DNA of 64,000 bases from Pseudomonas viridiflava. Lineage in GTDB: Bacteria; Pseudomonadota; Gammaproteobacteria; Pseudomonadales; Pseudomonadaceae. The translations under genes and the position numbers were made by a program. The notes under the pieces are model-generated. The model did not search any database and had not been told where the DNA came from. It saw only the letters and a list, made by a program, of their open reading frames with translations. Shown here one piece after another: positions 32,645 to 41,883 of the stretch (position 1 is its first letter; every line of letters begins with the position of its first letter). The stretch is from contig NZ_UUIS01000023.1 in the NCBI RefSeq assembly GCF_900589395.1, forward strand, positions 1-64,000, read 5' to 3'.

Positions 32645-33325
32645 TCAGCCGCGAACCAGTTCGATCAGTGTCCTGGCCACGCCTTCGGAGCTGGCGGGGT
32701 TCTGGCCGGTGATCAGGCGGTCGTCTTCCACCACGAACGAGCCCCAGTCCGGGCCTTTTTCGTACAGTGCACCGGCCTTTTCGAATTCGGTCTCGATCAG
32801 AAACGGCACCACGTCGGTCAGGCCCACGGCCTCTTCTTCGCTGTTGGTAAAGCCGGTGACCCGGCGACCTTCGATCAGCAGCGCACCGTTGGCGGCCTTG
32901 ACGTGGCGCAGCACGCCCGGCGCATGGCAGACAAACCCGATCGGCCGGCCGGTGCGCAAAAAGGCCTCGATCAGGTTGATCGAGGTCTGCGACTCGGCCA
33001 GGTCCCACAGCGGACCATGGCCGCCTGGGTAAAACACGGTGTCGAAGTCTTCGACCTTGACGGTGTCCAGCTTGACCGTATGGGCCAGGGCTTGCTGGGC
33101 GGCATCATCGGCCTTGTAGCGCTCGGTGGCTTCGGTCTGTGCGTCAGGCTCGTCACTCTTGGGGTCCAGCGGCGGCTGGCCACCGGCAGGCGAAGCCAGG
33201 ACCACCTCAGCGCCGGCATCCTTGAAGGCGTAGTAGGGCGCTGCAAACTCTTCCAGCCAGAAACCGGTTTTCTTCCCGGTATTGCCCAGTTGGTCGTGGG
33301 ATGTCAGGACCATCAATACGTTCAT
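32645..33325 (-). CDS. DJ-1/PfpI-family protein (Hsp31-like)
   Basis: A 226-residue type 1 glutamine-amidotransferase-like protein. The nucleophile elbow is GFVCHAPG with C133 followed by His, and E26 plus D108 are placed as in Hsp31/YajL relatives with a catalytic Cys-His-Asp/Glu. Family members act as glyoxalase III, deglycase or holdase chaperones in stress. ATG 33325 has GAGG upstream and begins with the first strand, MNVLMVLTSHD. Monocistronic, divergent from the catalase pair. Confidence 0.82.
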   Translation of the reverse strand: MNVLMVLTSHDQLGNTGKKTGFWLEEFAAPYYAFKDAGAEVVLASPAGGQPPLDPKSDEPDAQTEATERYKADDAAQQALAHTVKLDTVKVEDFDTVFYPGGHGPLWDLAESQTSINLIEAFLRTGRPIGFVCHAPGVLRHVKAANGALLIEGRRVTGFTNSEEEAVGLTDVVPFLIETEFEKAGALYEKGPDWGSFVVEDDRLITGQNPASSEGVARTLIELVRG

Positions 33326-33566
33326 GTCTCTTGCCTCGTTCCAGGGGGTTCGGCCTTTGGTGAGTGGCGCCTCGGGCACATCAATGTCGTTATGACTGTT
33401 TGAGTCGCATGATGGCTCAAGTTCCCAAACAAATGTTTGCTTCTGATACAGCGGCGGTTCAGTTGCGCTGAAGTATTGAACTCCTCTGGCTCGCCGATGA
33501 TCTCTACCCGACGCGCCACAGCCTGCCGCGGGCATCTCGGCCTTCATCATCAGGAAGCGTTATCTC

Positions 33567-34637
33567 ATGCCCGACACCCGTAATACCTTTATTCGCAAGT
33601 GGTGGCCGGTGCCTGTGATCGGCGCCATTGCCGGCTCGCTGCTGCTGGCGTTTGCCTGGAGCGCCGGCTGGGTCGGCGACCGGGTCACCGCCAAGGCCTT
33701 CGTCAATGCCTCGCCGACCTTCCCGCCAGGCTTTCGCCGCGCACACGGCAAGGGCCTGTGCTATGCGGCCACCTTCCGCCCGACCGAGGCGGGCCGGGCA
33801 CTGTCCAGGGCTCGCGCCTTTTCCCAGGCCGAGGTGCCAGTGACAGGGCGCTTTTCGGTCGGCTCGGGCAACCCGTTTGCCACCGATGATTCGAGCAAGG
33901 TCATCAGCATGGCCTTGCTGATGACCACTGACGACCAGCAGCAGTGGCGCATGGCGATGAACAACCAGCCGTTCTTTGCCACCCACAACGCCGAGGGTTT
34001 CCTGGCCCTGCAAAAGGCCACCGCGCCGGATCCTGCCACCGGCAAGCCGGATCCTGAGCGTCTGGCGCAGTTTCTGGCCCAGTACCCCGAGGCGAAGAAA
34101 TTCCTTGAACGGGCCAGGCAGGCACCGGCACCAGGCAGCTATGCCGGGGTGAGCTTCAACGGCATCAATGCCTTTTACATGACCGGCGCACAAGGCAACC
34201 GCGTGCCCGTGCGCTGGTCCTTGCGCGCCCATGACCGTTTTACGGAGCGTGACCCCAAGGCTGGCCCCGATTACCTGTTCCAGGACCTGAAAACCAAGCT
34301 GGCCAACAAGCCGTTGTATTGGGATTTTGTCCTGCAACTGGCACAGCCGGGTGATCCGGTCGACGATCCGTCCCAGCCCTGGCCCGATGATCGCCAGCAG
34401 GTGGTGGCCGGTACGGTGGAGGTGACCTCGGTCACCGACCAGGCCACCGGCGCCTGCCGCGACGTCAATTTCGACCCCACGATCCTGCCTGACGGCGTCG
34501 AGGTGTCGAACGACCCGATTCTCAATGCCCGCTCGGCCGCTTATTCGCGCTCGTTCAACCAGCGTGAGCGAGAAGTCGGCTACGGCAAGGCCACCGATGC
34601 CGTTGGCCAGCCGGCCCAACCAAGGAGCACCCCATGA
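33567..34637 (+). CDS. SrpA-like catalase-family peroxidase
   Basis: A 356-residue small heme catalase-family protein with an N-terminal membrane anchor or uncleaved signal (PVIGAIAGSLLLAFAWSAGW), so it works at the periplasmic face. The distal His is H60 (RRAHGKG), Asn lies in GNPFATDD-like context, and the proximal heme-binding Tyr is Y326 (ARSAAYSRSF). Such proteins use organic peroxides or H2O2. It overlaps the cytochrome b561 gene by four bases (ATGA), a pairing seen widely and suggesting electron delivery to it. Confidence 0.85.
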   Translation: MPDTRNTFIRKWWPVPVIGAIAGSLLLAFAWSAGWVGDRVTAKAFVNASPTFPPGFRRAHGKGLCYAATFRPTEAGRALSRARAFSQAEVPVTGRFSVGSGNPFATDDSSKVISMALLMTTDDQQQWRMAMNNQPFFATHNAEGFLALQKATAPDPATGKPDPERLAQFLAQYPEAKKFLERARQAPAPGSYAGVSFNGINAFYMTGAQGNRVPVRWSLRAHDRFTERDPKAGPDYLFQDLKTKLANKPLYWDFVLQLAQPGDPVDDPSQPWPDDRQQVVAGTVEVTSVTDQATGACRDVNFDPTILPDGVEVSNDPILNARSAAYSRSFNQREREVGYGKATDAVGQPAQPRSTP

Positions 34638-35182
34638 AGCCGTCCAACCCTGCATCGCCACGGCACTTCAACACCCTGGCGCGGCTGCTGCACTGGCTGA
34701 TGGCATTCATGATCCTGGCCATGCTGTTCATCGGCGTAGGCATGGTCAGTTCGGTGCATCACCGCCTGTTTCTCATCGACCTGCACCGTCCGCTCGGTTT
34801 GGCGATCCTGGTGCTGGTCGTGGTGCGCCTGCTCAATCGCCTGACCCATACGCCACCGCCGTTGCCGGCCAGCGTACCGGGCTGGCAGGCCTTCGTGGCC
34901 AAGGCCTCGCACTGGGTGCTGTATGGCCTGATGCTGGTGCTGCCCATCCTGGGCTGGGCCGTGCTGTCGGCCGGCGGTTACCCGGTCACGGTCGTGGCCG
35001 GCTGGAACCTGCCGGCCATCGTCCCGGCCAGCCCGCAGGCTTACGCCTGGTTGCGCGATGCCCACGGCCTGCTGGCCTGGACCCTGTTCGCCACGGTGCT
35101 GGCGCACTTGTCGGCCGCGCTGCTGCATGCCTGGGTGTTTCGCGACGGCGTGTTTTCGCAGATGACCTGGCGTCGGCGTTGA
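34634..35182 (+). CDS. Cytochrome b561 family protein
   Basis: A 182-residue membrane protein with four hydrophobic helices. Heme-ligand histidines lie in LLHWLMAFMIL, IDLHRPLGLAIL, SHWVLYGLM and LRDAHGLLAW. It probably passes electrons from quinol to the periplasmic catalase-family peroxidase encoded upstream, with which it overlaps. A single REP-like half (GTAGGAGCG, 35201-35209) follows the gene. Confidence 0.85.
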   Translation: MKPSNPASPRHFNTLARLLHWLMAFMILAMLFIGVGMVSSVHHRLFLIDLHRPLGLAILVLVVVRLLNRLTHTPPPLPASVPGWQAFVAKASHWVLYGLMLVLPILGWAVLSAGGYPVTVVAGWNLPAIVPASPQAYAWLRDAHGLLAWTLFATVLAHLSAALLHAWVFRDGVFSQMTWRRR

Positions 35183-35341
35183 TCGCCATTCACCGTTTTG
35201 TAGGAGCGCCACAGGGCCGCGATTTCTTTACAGGGCTACTGGCACTGCGCCGTTTCGCTTGGGTCATAACCGTAACCCCTGCCGGCGGTGCGCGGCGGCG
35301 TTGCGCAGGGAGCTTTCATTTCCTTCGTGCGGAAGCTTGCC

Positions 35342-36634
35342 ATGTCAGCCACCCCATCCTCTGGCGCCGCTTCACGCGGCGGTCCTTCGCGCGGTACCCG
35401 GCGCGGCCTGGACATGCTCAATTTCACCCTGGCCGATGTGCGTGACGGCCTGGGGCCATACCTGGCCATCTACCTGATTGCGGTGCGCGGCCCCGGTGAA
35501 GGCTGGAACGAGGCCACGGTCGGCTTCGTCATGACCCTGGCCGGTTTTGCCGGCCTGCTGGCGCAAACCCCAATGGGCGCGCTGATCGACCGAACCCCCA
35601 ACAAGCGCGCCATGATCGGCATCGCCGCACTGATGGTTACCCTGTGCTGCGTGGTGCTGCCACTGGTGTCGAACGTCTACATGGTTGCCGCCACCCAGTC
35701 GCTGGCGCAAATCGCAGCGGCGGTCTTTGCCCCGGCACTGGCGGCCATCACCCTGGGCATCGTCGGCCCGGCGGCCTTTACCCGGCACATTGGCCGCAAC
35801 GAAGGGTTCAACCATGCCGGCAATGCGTTTTCAGCGGCGCTGGCGGCGATGCTGGGCTATGCCTTCGGGCCGATGGTGGTGTTCTGGCTCATGGGCATCA
35901 TGGCAGTGGCATCCATTGCCGCCCTGTGGCGCGTGCCGGCTCATGAAATCGACGACAACCTGGCCCGGGGCCTGGAGAGCAACGCCGCGCCGCATGCGCA
36001 TGCGCCGGTCTCGGCCTGGCAGGCGCTGCTGTCGAACCGGCACCTGATGCTGCTGGCGCTGCTGGCGGCGATCTTTCACCTGGCCAACGCGGCCATGCTG
36101 ACCTCCATCGGCCAGCAACTGACCTACATCGTCGGCAAGGACAGCGCCACTTCACTGGTGGCGCTGTGCATCGTGGCGGCCCAGTGCGTGATGGTGCCGG
36201 TGGCAATCCTGACGGGCCGCAGCGCCGACCGCTTCGGGCGCAAGCCGATCTTCCTGGTGGCCTTTGCGGTGCTGGCGTTGCGCGGTGTGCTCTACACCTT
36301 TTCCGATAACCCGTACTACCTGGTGGCCGTGCAGTGCCTGGACGGCGTTGGCGCCGGTATCTACGGCGCGCTGATTCCGGTAATCGTGGCCGACCTGACC
36401 CGAGGCACCGGACGGTTCAATGTCAGCCAGGGCGCCATTGCCACCGCGCAAGGCGTGGGTGCGGCCATCAGCGCCACGATTGCCGGGCTGATCATCGTCA
36501 ACTTCAGCTACGCCCACGCCTTCATGGTGCTGGCCGGCATCGCCGGACTGGGCTTTGTGCTGTACCTGCTGCTGATGCCCGAAACCGCCAACACGTCGGC
36601 GTCACAGAAGGTGCCCACCCAATCGCCTGCCTGA
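35342..36634 (+). CDS. MFS transporter
   Basis: A 430-residue inner-membrane protein with about twelve helices. Motif A-like loops are GALIDRTPNKRAMIG (after helix 2) and TGRSADRFGRKPIF (helices 8-9). ATG 35342 with GGAAG upstream is preferred to the longer frame from 35288. It is similar to MFS proteins of unknown substrate found in Pseudomonas. A drug or organic-acid export role is possible. Confidence 0.78.
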   Translation: MSATPSSGAASRGGPSRGTRRGLDMLNFTLADVRDGLGPYLAIYLIAVRGPGEGWNEATVGFVMTLAGFAGLLAQTPMGALIDRTPNKRAMIGIAALMVTLCCVVLPLVSNVYMVAATQSLAQIAAAVFAPALAAITLGIVGPAAFTRHIGRNEGFNHAGNAFSAALAAMLGYAFGPMVVFWLMGIMAVASIAALWRVPAHEIDDNLARGLESNAAPHAHAPVSAWQALLSNRHLMLLALLAAIFHLANAAMLTSIGQQLTYIVGKDSATSLVALCIVAAQCVMVPVAILTGRSADRFGRKPIFLVAFAVLALRGVLYTFSDNPYYLVAVQCLDGVGAGIYGALIPVIVADLTRGTGRFNVSQGAIATAQGVGAAISATIAGLIIVNFSYAHAFMVLAGIAGLGFVLYLLLMPETANTSASQKVPTQSPA

Positions 36635-36725
36635 CCGATAGCCAAAGGCCTGGGCTGTTTGCATTTTGCCGCTATGCTCAGGCAGTGCCACACCTCCCAG
36701 ACCTTTGCAAAGGATGACGTTGTCC

Positions 36726-38453
36726 ATGATCTACAGGAAGTTGACCGCACTTGTCGTTGTCTCGTTTGCGCTGGGCGAAGCCCCCTTCGTCCATGGCGCT
36801 TCCACCGCACCGGTCGCCGCCGAGAACGGCATGGTGGTGACCGCCCAGCACCTGGCCAGCCATGTCGGGGTGGACGTGCTCAAGGCCGGCGGCAATGCCG
36901 TGGATGCGGCGGTGGCGGTGGGCTATGCGCTGGCCGTGGTCTATCCGGCGGCCGGTAACCTGGGCGGCGGCGGTTTCATGACTGTGCAGATGGCCGATGG
37001 CAAGAAAACCTTTCTCGACTTCCGCGAAAAGGCGCCCCTGGCGGCCACAGCCAACATGTACCTGGACAAGGACGGCAACGTGATCCCCGGCCTGAGCGCG
37101 CGCGGCCATCTGGCGGTGGGCGTGCCGGGCACCGTCTCGGGCATGGAATACGCCCGCGAAAAGTACGGCAGCAAGCCGCGCAGCGAACTGATCGCGCCGG
37201 CCGTCAAGCTGGCTGAAGAAGGCTTTGTGCTGGAGCAGGGCGACGTCGACCTGCTGTGGACCGCCACCGAAGACTTCAAGAAAGACATGAAGGACTCCGG
37301 TTCCATCTTCCTGCATGACGGCAAGCCGATGCAGGTCGGCCAGAAACTGGTGCAGAAAGACCTGGCCAGGACCCTGCGCGAAATTTCCAGCAAGGGCCAG
37401 GACGGCTTCTACAAGGGCTGGGTGGCCGAGGCCATCGTCAATTCCAGCAAGGCGGGCAAGGGCATCATTGCCCAGGCCGACCTTGACCGCTACAAGACCC
37501 GTGAGCTGGCTCCGGTCGAGTGCGACTACCGCGGCTACCACGTGGTGTCAGCGCCGCCGCCCAGTTCAGGCGGGGTGGTGATCTGCGAAATCCTTAACAT
37601 CCTCGAAGGCTACCCGATGCCGGAACTGGGTTTCCGCTCGGCCCAGGGCATGCATTACCAGATCGAGGCCATGCGCCATGCCTATGTCGACCGCAACAGT
37701 TACCTGGGTGACCCGGACTTCGTGAAAAACCCGGTCGAGCGCCTGCTCGACAAGGGCTATGCGGACACGCTGCGCAAGGCCATCGACCCGCAGAAAGCCG
37801 CCGTGTCCAAGGACCTGGCACCGGGCATCGTGCCGCATGAAGGCAACAACACCACGCATTATTCGATCGTCGACAAGTGGGGCAATGCGGTGTCGGTGAC
37901 CTACACCCTCAACGACTGGTTCGGTGCCGGGGTCATGGCCAGCACCACCGGCGTACTGCTCAACGACGAGATGGACGACTTTACTGTCAAGGTCGGCGTG
38001 CCCAACATGTACGGCCTGGTGCAGGGCGAGGCCAACGCCATCGCGCCCGGCAAGACGCCGCTGTCATCCATGAGCCCGACCATCGTCACCAAGGATGGCA
38101 AGCCGGTCATGGTGGTCGGCACCCCTGGCGGCAGCCGGATCATCACTGCCACCTTGCTGACCATGCTCAATGTCATCGACTACGGCATGAACATCCAGGA
38201 AGCCGTGGACGCGCCCAAGTTCCACCAGCAATGGCTGCCGGAAGAAACCAACCTGGAAACCTTCGCCATCAGCCCCGACACCCGCAAGATCCTCGAAGGC
38301 TGGGGGCATAAGTTCAGCGGGCCGCAAGACCCCAACCACATGGCCGCCATCCTGGTCGGCGCGCCGACGCTGAACGGTGAACCGGTGGGCAACAACAAGT
38401 ACTACGGCGCCAACGATCCACGGCGCAACACCGGGTTGTCGCTGGGCTATTGA
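36726..38453 (+). CDS. ggt: Gamma-glutamyltranspeptidase
   Basis: A 575-residue precursor with a signal peptide (IYRKLTALVVVSFALGEAPF). Autocleavage should occur before T376 (GNN/TTHYSIVDKWGN), giving large and small subunits. The oxyanion and substrate motifs PLSSMSPTIV and GGSRIIT are present. In the periplasm it transfers or hydrolyses the gamma-glutamyl group of glutathione and similar compounds. ATG 36726 stands 11 bases from AAAGGA; ATG 36714 and TTG 36720 are alternatives. Confidence 0.92.
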   Translation: MIYRKLTALVVVSFALGEAPFVHGASTAPVAAENGMVVTAQHLASHVGVDVLKAGGNAVDAAVAVGYALAVVYPAAGNLGGGGFMTVQMADGKKTFLDFREKAPLAATANMYLDKDGNVIPGLSARGHLAVGVPGTVSGMEYAREKYGSKPRSELIAPAVKLAEEGFVLEQGDVDLLWTATEDFKKDMKDSGSIFLHDGKPMQVGQKLVQKDLARTLREISSKGQDGFYKGWVAEAIVNSSKAGKGIIAQADLDRYKTRELAPVECDYRGYHVVSAPPPSSGGVVICEILNILEGYPMPELGFRSAQGMHYQIEAMRHAYVDRNSYLGDPDFVKNPVERLLDKGYADTLRKAIDPQKAAVSKDLAPGIVPHEGNNTTHYSIVDKWGNAVSVTYTLNDWFGAGVMASTTGVLLNDEMDDFTVKVGVPNMYGLVQGEANAIAPGKTPLSSMSPTIVTKDGKPVMVVGTPGGSRIITATLLTMLNVIDYGMNIQEAVDAPKFHQQWLPEETNLETFAISPDTRKILEGWGHKFSGPQDPNHMAAILVGAPTLNGEPVGNNKYYGANDPRRNTGLSLGY

Positions 38454-38567
38454 GCCGTTGCGTGCCTGGAGAATGAGCGGGTCGCCGCTGAAAGGTGGCC
38501 CGCACTCTGTGGGCGGGGCCGGTCGGCGCCCCGATCAGCCCGCCGCAGGCCCGCATGGTCACTGCAA

Positions 38568-39191
38568 TCAGGCGCCCACCTCGAAGATCACCCCTTCGAC
38601 CCCCACGATCTCCCCGCTGTTCGAATACAGCCCCACGCCTGTTTCGCAGACGTCCTTGATACGCCCGTCGGCGCAGCAGATCCGGTACCGCAACTGAAAC
38701 GGCTCATGCTTGAGCAACGCACATTGCACGCAGTACCAGACGTAGTCGGCGTACTCCTCCAGGATCAACGAGCCAAAGCTGTGTTCGCGCATCAGTTGCT
38801 CGGCCGAGTAGCCGGTCAGGTGCAGGCAGCCTTCGCTGACGTACTGCATGCGCCAGGCACGTACGTTGTCGCCCTTGTAGATCAGGGCAGGCAAATCATT
38901 GACCAGCCCGCTGACACTGACGCTGGCAGGCCGCTCAGTGAGCGTTATCGGTTCATGGCCTTGCTGCTGCGCTTCATGACGATGCATCCACGACGCCAGC
39001 TCCAGGCGTGAATGCAGATCGAATTTGCGCAGCAGGTTGCGCACATAAATCTTCACGGTCGCCTCGCTGATGCCCAATTCCCGGGCGATCTGCTTGTTGT
39101 TGTGCCCGGCGGTGATCAGGCCCAGGGTCTGTTTTTCGCGCTCGGTCAGCGACTGGGTTGCCGGCAGCGGCAAGGGCGCGGGGCGGGTCAT
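38568..39191 (-). CDS. LuxR-type regulator with C-terminal PAS domain
   Basis: A 207-residue protein in inverted domain order: the LuxR HTH comes first (residues ~14-75; LTEREKQTLGLITAGHNNKQ, IARELGISEATVKIYVRNLL) and a PAS domain follows (~95-207; MQYVSEGCLHLTGYSAEQLM, RYRICCADGRIKDV). ATG 39191 has GGAGGA 11 bases upstream; GTG 39197 is possible. It is divergent from the methylated-amine operon and is the likely regulator. The PAS may sense a small ligand or redox state. Confidence 0.82.
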   Translation of the reverse strand: MTRPAPLPLPATQSLTEREKQTLGLITAGHNNKQIARELGISEATVKIYVRNLLRKFDLHSRLELASWMHRHEAQQQGHEPITLTERPASVSVSGLVNDLPALIYKGDNVRAWRMQYVSEGCLHLTGYSAEQLMREHSFGSLILEEYADYVWYCVQCALLKHEPFQLRYRICCADGRIKDVCETGVGLYSNSGEIVGVEGVIFEVGA

Positions 39192-39374
39192 GTGCACGTG
39201 TGTCCTCCCGTCTTGTAAGTCTTCAGTTCCAGCAAGTTCCATGCCCTGTACCGTCGACTACGCCTTTGGGAGTAGCCCGTCTGGAGGATTGAGAGAACAT
39301 GCCTGATGGGAAATTATCTTGCTCATGGAGAAACAGCTCCGGGCAATCCTGCCTTCGTCATTGCGAGGCTCGAC

Positions 39375-39899
39375 ATGAACGACATCGCAGCGCAGCGCCA
39401 TACCAGTCTGCCGTATTACGACGTGCCGTCCGGCGAGCAGCGGCCTCTCCAGCGTGTGCTGGTGACGCAAGGGCAGGGCACCGCGTTAGCCGCCACCCTG
39501 CAAGCCGATTGCACTGCCGGCCTGACGCACTTGGGCCTGCCTGAGCACCGTGACCTGGTCACCTTGCAGCAGGCCCTGGCCGCACACCTGCACCACAGCC
39601 ATATTGGTACGCACCTGCATGTACAGGGCGACGAGGCGTTTCTCTGGGCCTTGCGCACCGTGGCGGCCGACGCCGGACTGCTGAGTGAGGAAATCACCCT
39701 GCACCTGGAAACGGCGGCTGCCCGCTCGGTGTTTTGCGTGCACTGCGCGCATGTGCAATGCGCCACCGACGCCGACCGGCACACCTGCTGCCAATGTGCG
39801 GTGGTGCTTGAAGTCCGGGCGCATTTTTCCCGGCGCCTGGGCGCGTACATCGGCGTCTGCGCCGATGCCGATCAGCCTTACGGGGAAGCACGTCCATGA
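39375..39899 (+). CDS. dmmA: Dimethylamine monooxygenase subunit DmmA-like protein
   Basis: A 174-residue protein matching the DmmA family: TSLPYYDVPSGEQRPLQRVL at the start and a Cys-rich C-terminal part (FCVHCAHVQCA, CCQCAVVLEVRAHFSRRLGAYIGVC). The cysteines may bind zinc or an iron-sulfur centre. It is thought to be a subunit of the dimethylamine monooxygenase with the reductase and the heme protein encoded next. Overlaps the next gene by four bases. GAGG precedes ATG 39375. Confidence 0.8.
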   Translation: MNDIAAQRHTSLPYYDVPSGEQRPLQRVLVTQGQGTALAATLQADCTAGLTHLGLPEHRDLVTLQQALAAHLHHSHIGTHLHVQGDEAFLWALRTVAADAGLLSEEITLHLETAAARSVFCVHCAHVQCATDADRHTCCQCAVVLEVRAHFSRRLGAYIGVCADADQPYGEARP

Positions 39900-40825
39900 G
39901 CCAGACCCTTACCGTACGGGTGGCCGAAACCCATCTGCTGACGCCGGTGGTGCGCGAGTTGCTGCTGGAGCCGGTCAGCGGCGCCTTGCCGGCCTTTTCA
40001 GCCGGCAGCCATGTGCAGGTGCACCTGCCCAATGGCCGGCGCAACGCCTACTCGCTGCTCAGTGATCCGGCCCAGCCGAGTCATTACCGCATTGCGGTGC
40101 GGCGTCAGCCACAGTCGCGCGGCGGTTCGCACTACATCCACGATCAGGTGCAGGTCGGTGACCGGCTGCAGATTTCACCCCCGGCCAACCTGTTCGCCCC
40201 GCACAGCCAGGCGCGCCTGCACCTGCTGATTGCCGTCGGCATCGGCATCACGCCGTTCATGGCCTATTGCGCCGAACTGCTGCGCCAGGGCCAGGCGTTC
40301 GAGTTGCACTATGCCTGCCGCCAAGGCTTCAGTGATGCCTACCTCGACACCCTGCGCGATCAACTGGGCGCACGCCTGCATGTCTACGCCAGCCCCATCC
40401 GGCGCCTGGACCTGGCCACCGTGCTGGGCAATCGCCCCTTGGGCACGCATGTCTATGCCTGCGGCCCGCAAACCCTGCTCGACACCCTGCGCGAACACAG
40501 CCAGGCGCTGGGCTGGCCAGCCGGTCGGGTGCACTGGGAAGCCTTCACGGCGCCGGCGCCGGGGTTGCCCTTTGCCGTGCACCTGGCGCGCAGCGGCCGG
40601 CAGGTGCAGGTCGGCGCCGAAGACAGCCTGCTCGAAGCGCTGGAGGCCGCCGGCGTCGAGGTGCCCAACCTGTGCCGCGGCGGGGTCTGCGGCCAGTGCC
40701 AGACCGCCTATCTACAAGGCGCGGTCGAGCACCGCGACCTGTTTCTGAGCGACAGCGAACGCGCCACCCACTTGATGCCCTGTGTGTCACGCAGTTGCGG
40801 CGACGCACTGGTGCTCGATATCTGA
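39896..40825 (+). CDS. dmmB: PDR/VanB-family reductase, dimethylamine monooxygenase subunit
   Basis: A 309-residue electron-transfer protein: flavin-binding NAYSLLSDPAQ, NAD-binding LIAVGIGITPFMAYCAE, and a C-terminal plant-type 2Fe-2S domain (NLCRGGVCGQCQ, last Cys in LMPCVSRS). It would deliver electrons from NAD(P)H to the heme N-demethylase subunit. Coupled to dmmA by an ATGA overlap. Confidence 0.82.
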   Translation: MSQTLTVRVAETHLLTPVVRELLLEPVSGALPAFSAGSHVQVHLPNGRRNAYSLLSDPAQPSHYRIAVRRQPQSRGGSHYIHDQVQVGDRLQISPPANLFAPHSQARLHLLIAVGIGITPFMAYCAELLRQGQAFELHYACRQGFSDAYLDTLRDQLGARLHVYASPIRRLDLATVLGNRPLGTHVYACGPQTLLDTLREHSQALGWPAGRVHWEAFTAPAPGLPFAVHLARSGRQVQVGAEDSLLEALEAAGVEVPNLCRGGVCGQCQTAYLQGAVEHRDLFLSDSERATHLMPCVSRSCGDALVLDI

Positions 40826-40841
40826 TTGCGGAGATGTGCCC

Positions 40842-41855
40842 ATGACCCTTGCCTTCAAGACGCCGCAAACCTACTGCGACGATTTCAGCTTTCGCAACAG
40901 CCCGCAGGCCATCGCGCGCTTTCCGTTTCCGTTTCCTGAAGACCAGTACATGTACTCGGTGAACATTGAGCCTGCGCTGTCGCGTGACCCAGGCTCGATC
41001 TACGAGCACCGCTTCGACATCGACGAGCATTACCTGTCCGAGACCGCCGAGCGTGCCCGCGTGTTGGCCCGTGACCCCGGCCGCTGCCTGGTCATGCCGC
41101 ACATGACCCCGGCCGCCTGGGACATGGTCCAGGTGCTGATGGAGCACCTGTCCACCGACTACCCGCAGCACTTTCGCCTGCAGCGCGACGGTACGGCCTG
41201 GCACTGGCAGAACCTGGCCATGGGCATCGACCAGCACTTTACCTTTGGCAATGCGCAGACCCTGCCGTGCGAGCCGCTGGAGTACATCACCCGCCAGGTA
41301 CAAGGCGATTTCGCCGTGCTCGACCAACGTGATGGCGACCTGTTCATGGACGCCGGTATGGTCACCTGTCCAGCCGACTGGTCACTGCGTTTCGATGCCG
41401 GCATGAGCTTCAAGCAGTGGCATGCGCCGGTGCCGATGGCGCACCAGATGGGCATTTTCGACCGGGCCCTGAAATACCTGCTGAACGTGCAGGTCGGCCA
41501 GCCGGTGCGCCGGCTGAACTGGACCCTGACCCTTAACCCGCGCCTGGATTCCTCGCCGGAAACCTTTCATGAATGGGGCAGCGACCGGGGCAAGGTCACC
41601 GCCGAGAACGTCGGGCGCCTGGTGCACCTGCGTGTCGAGTTGCAACTGATGATGCGCCTGCCGCGCTCCAATGCCTTGATGTTCGGTATCCGCACCTACC
41701 TGATCAGCCTGGACGAACTGGCCACCCGACCGGCCTGGGCGCAGCGCCTGCACCGGGTGATCCGCGACCTGCCCGATGCCATCGCCGACTACAAGGGCAT
41801 GACCCGCTACCGACAGACCCTGATCGACTGGCTGCGCCGTTTCGACCCTGTTTGA
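40842..41855 (+). CDS. Heme-dependent oxidative N-demethylase-like protein (DUF3445)
   Basis: A 337-residue DUF3445 protein: FPFPFPEDQYMYSVNIEP at the start, LVMPHMTPAAWDMVQVL-like and QHFRLQRDGTAWHWQN motifs, and RQTLIDWLRRF at the end. DUF3445 proteins are described as heme-dependent oxidative N-demethylases and as the catalytic subunit of dimethylamine monooxygenase, removing a methyl group as formaldehyde. Together with dmmA and dmmB it would turn dimethylamine into methylamine. CGGAG lies nine bases before ATG 40842. Confidence 0.82.
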   Translation: MTLAFKTPQTYCDDFSFRNSPQAIARFPFPFPEDQYMYSVNIEPALSRDPGSIYEHRFDIDEHYLSETAERARVLARDPGRCLVMPHMTPAAWDMVQVLMEHLSTDYPQHFRLQRDGTAWHWQNLAMGIDQHFTFGNAQTLPCEPLEYITRQVQGDFAVLDQRDGDLFMDAGMVTCPADWSLRFDAGMSFKQWHAPVPMAHQMGIFDRALKYLLNVQVGQPVRRLNWTLTLNPRLDSSPETFHEWGSDRGKVTAENVGRLVHLRVELQLMMRLPRSNALMFGIRTYLISLDELATRPAWAQRLHRVIRDLPDAIADYKGMTRYRQTLIDWLRRFDPV

Positions 41856-41883
41856 ACGCCGACTCCCCAAGAGGATTTTTCCC

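Noticed and set aside
33504-34661. Minus-strand open frame of 385 codons
   Set aside because: Opposite the catalase-family gene with conserved heme ligands; composition is that of a reverse-strand shadow.
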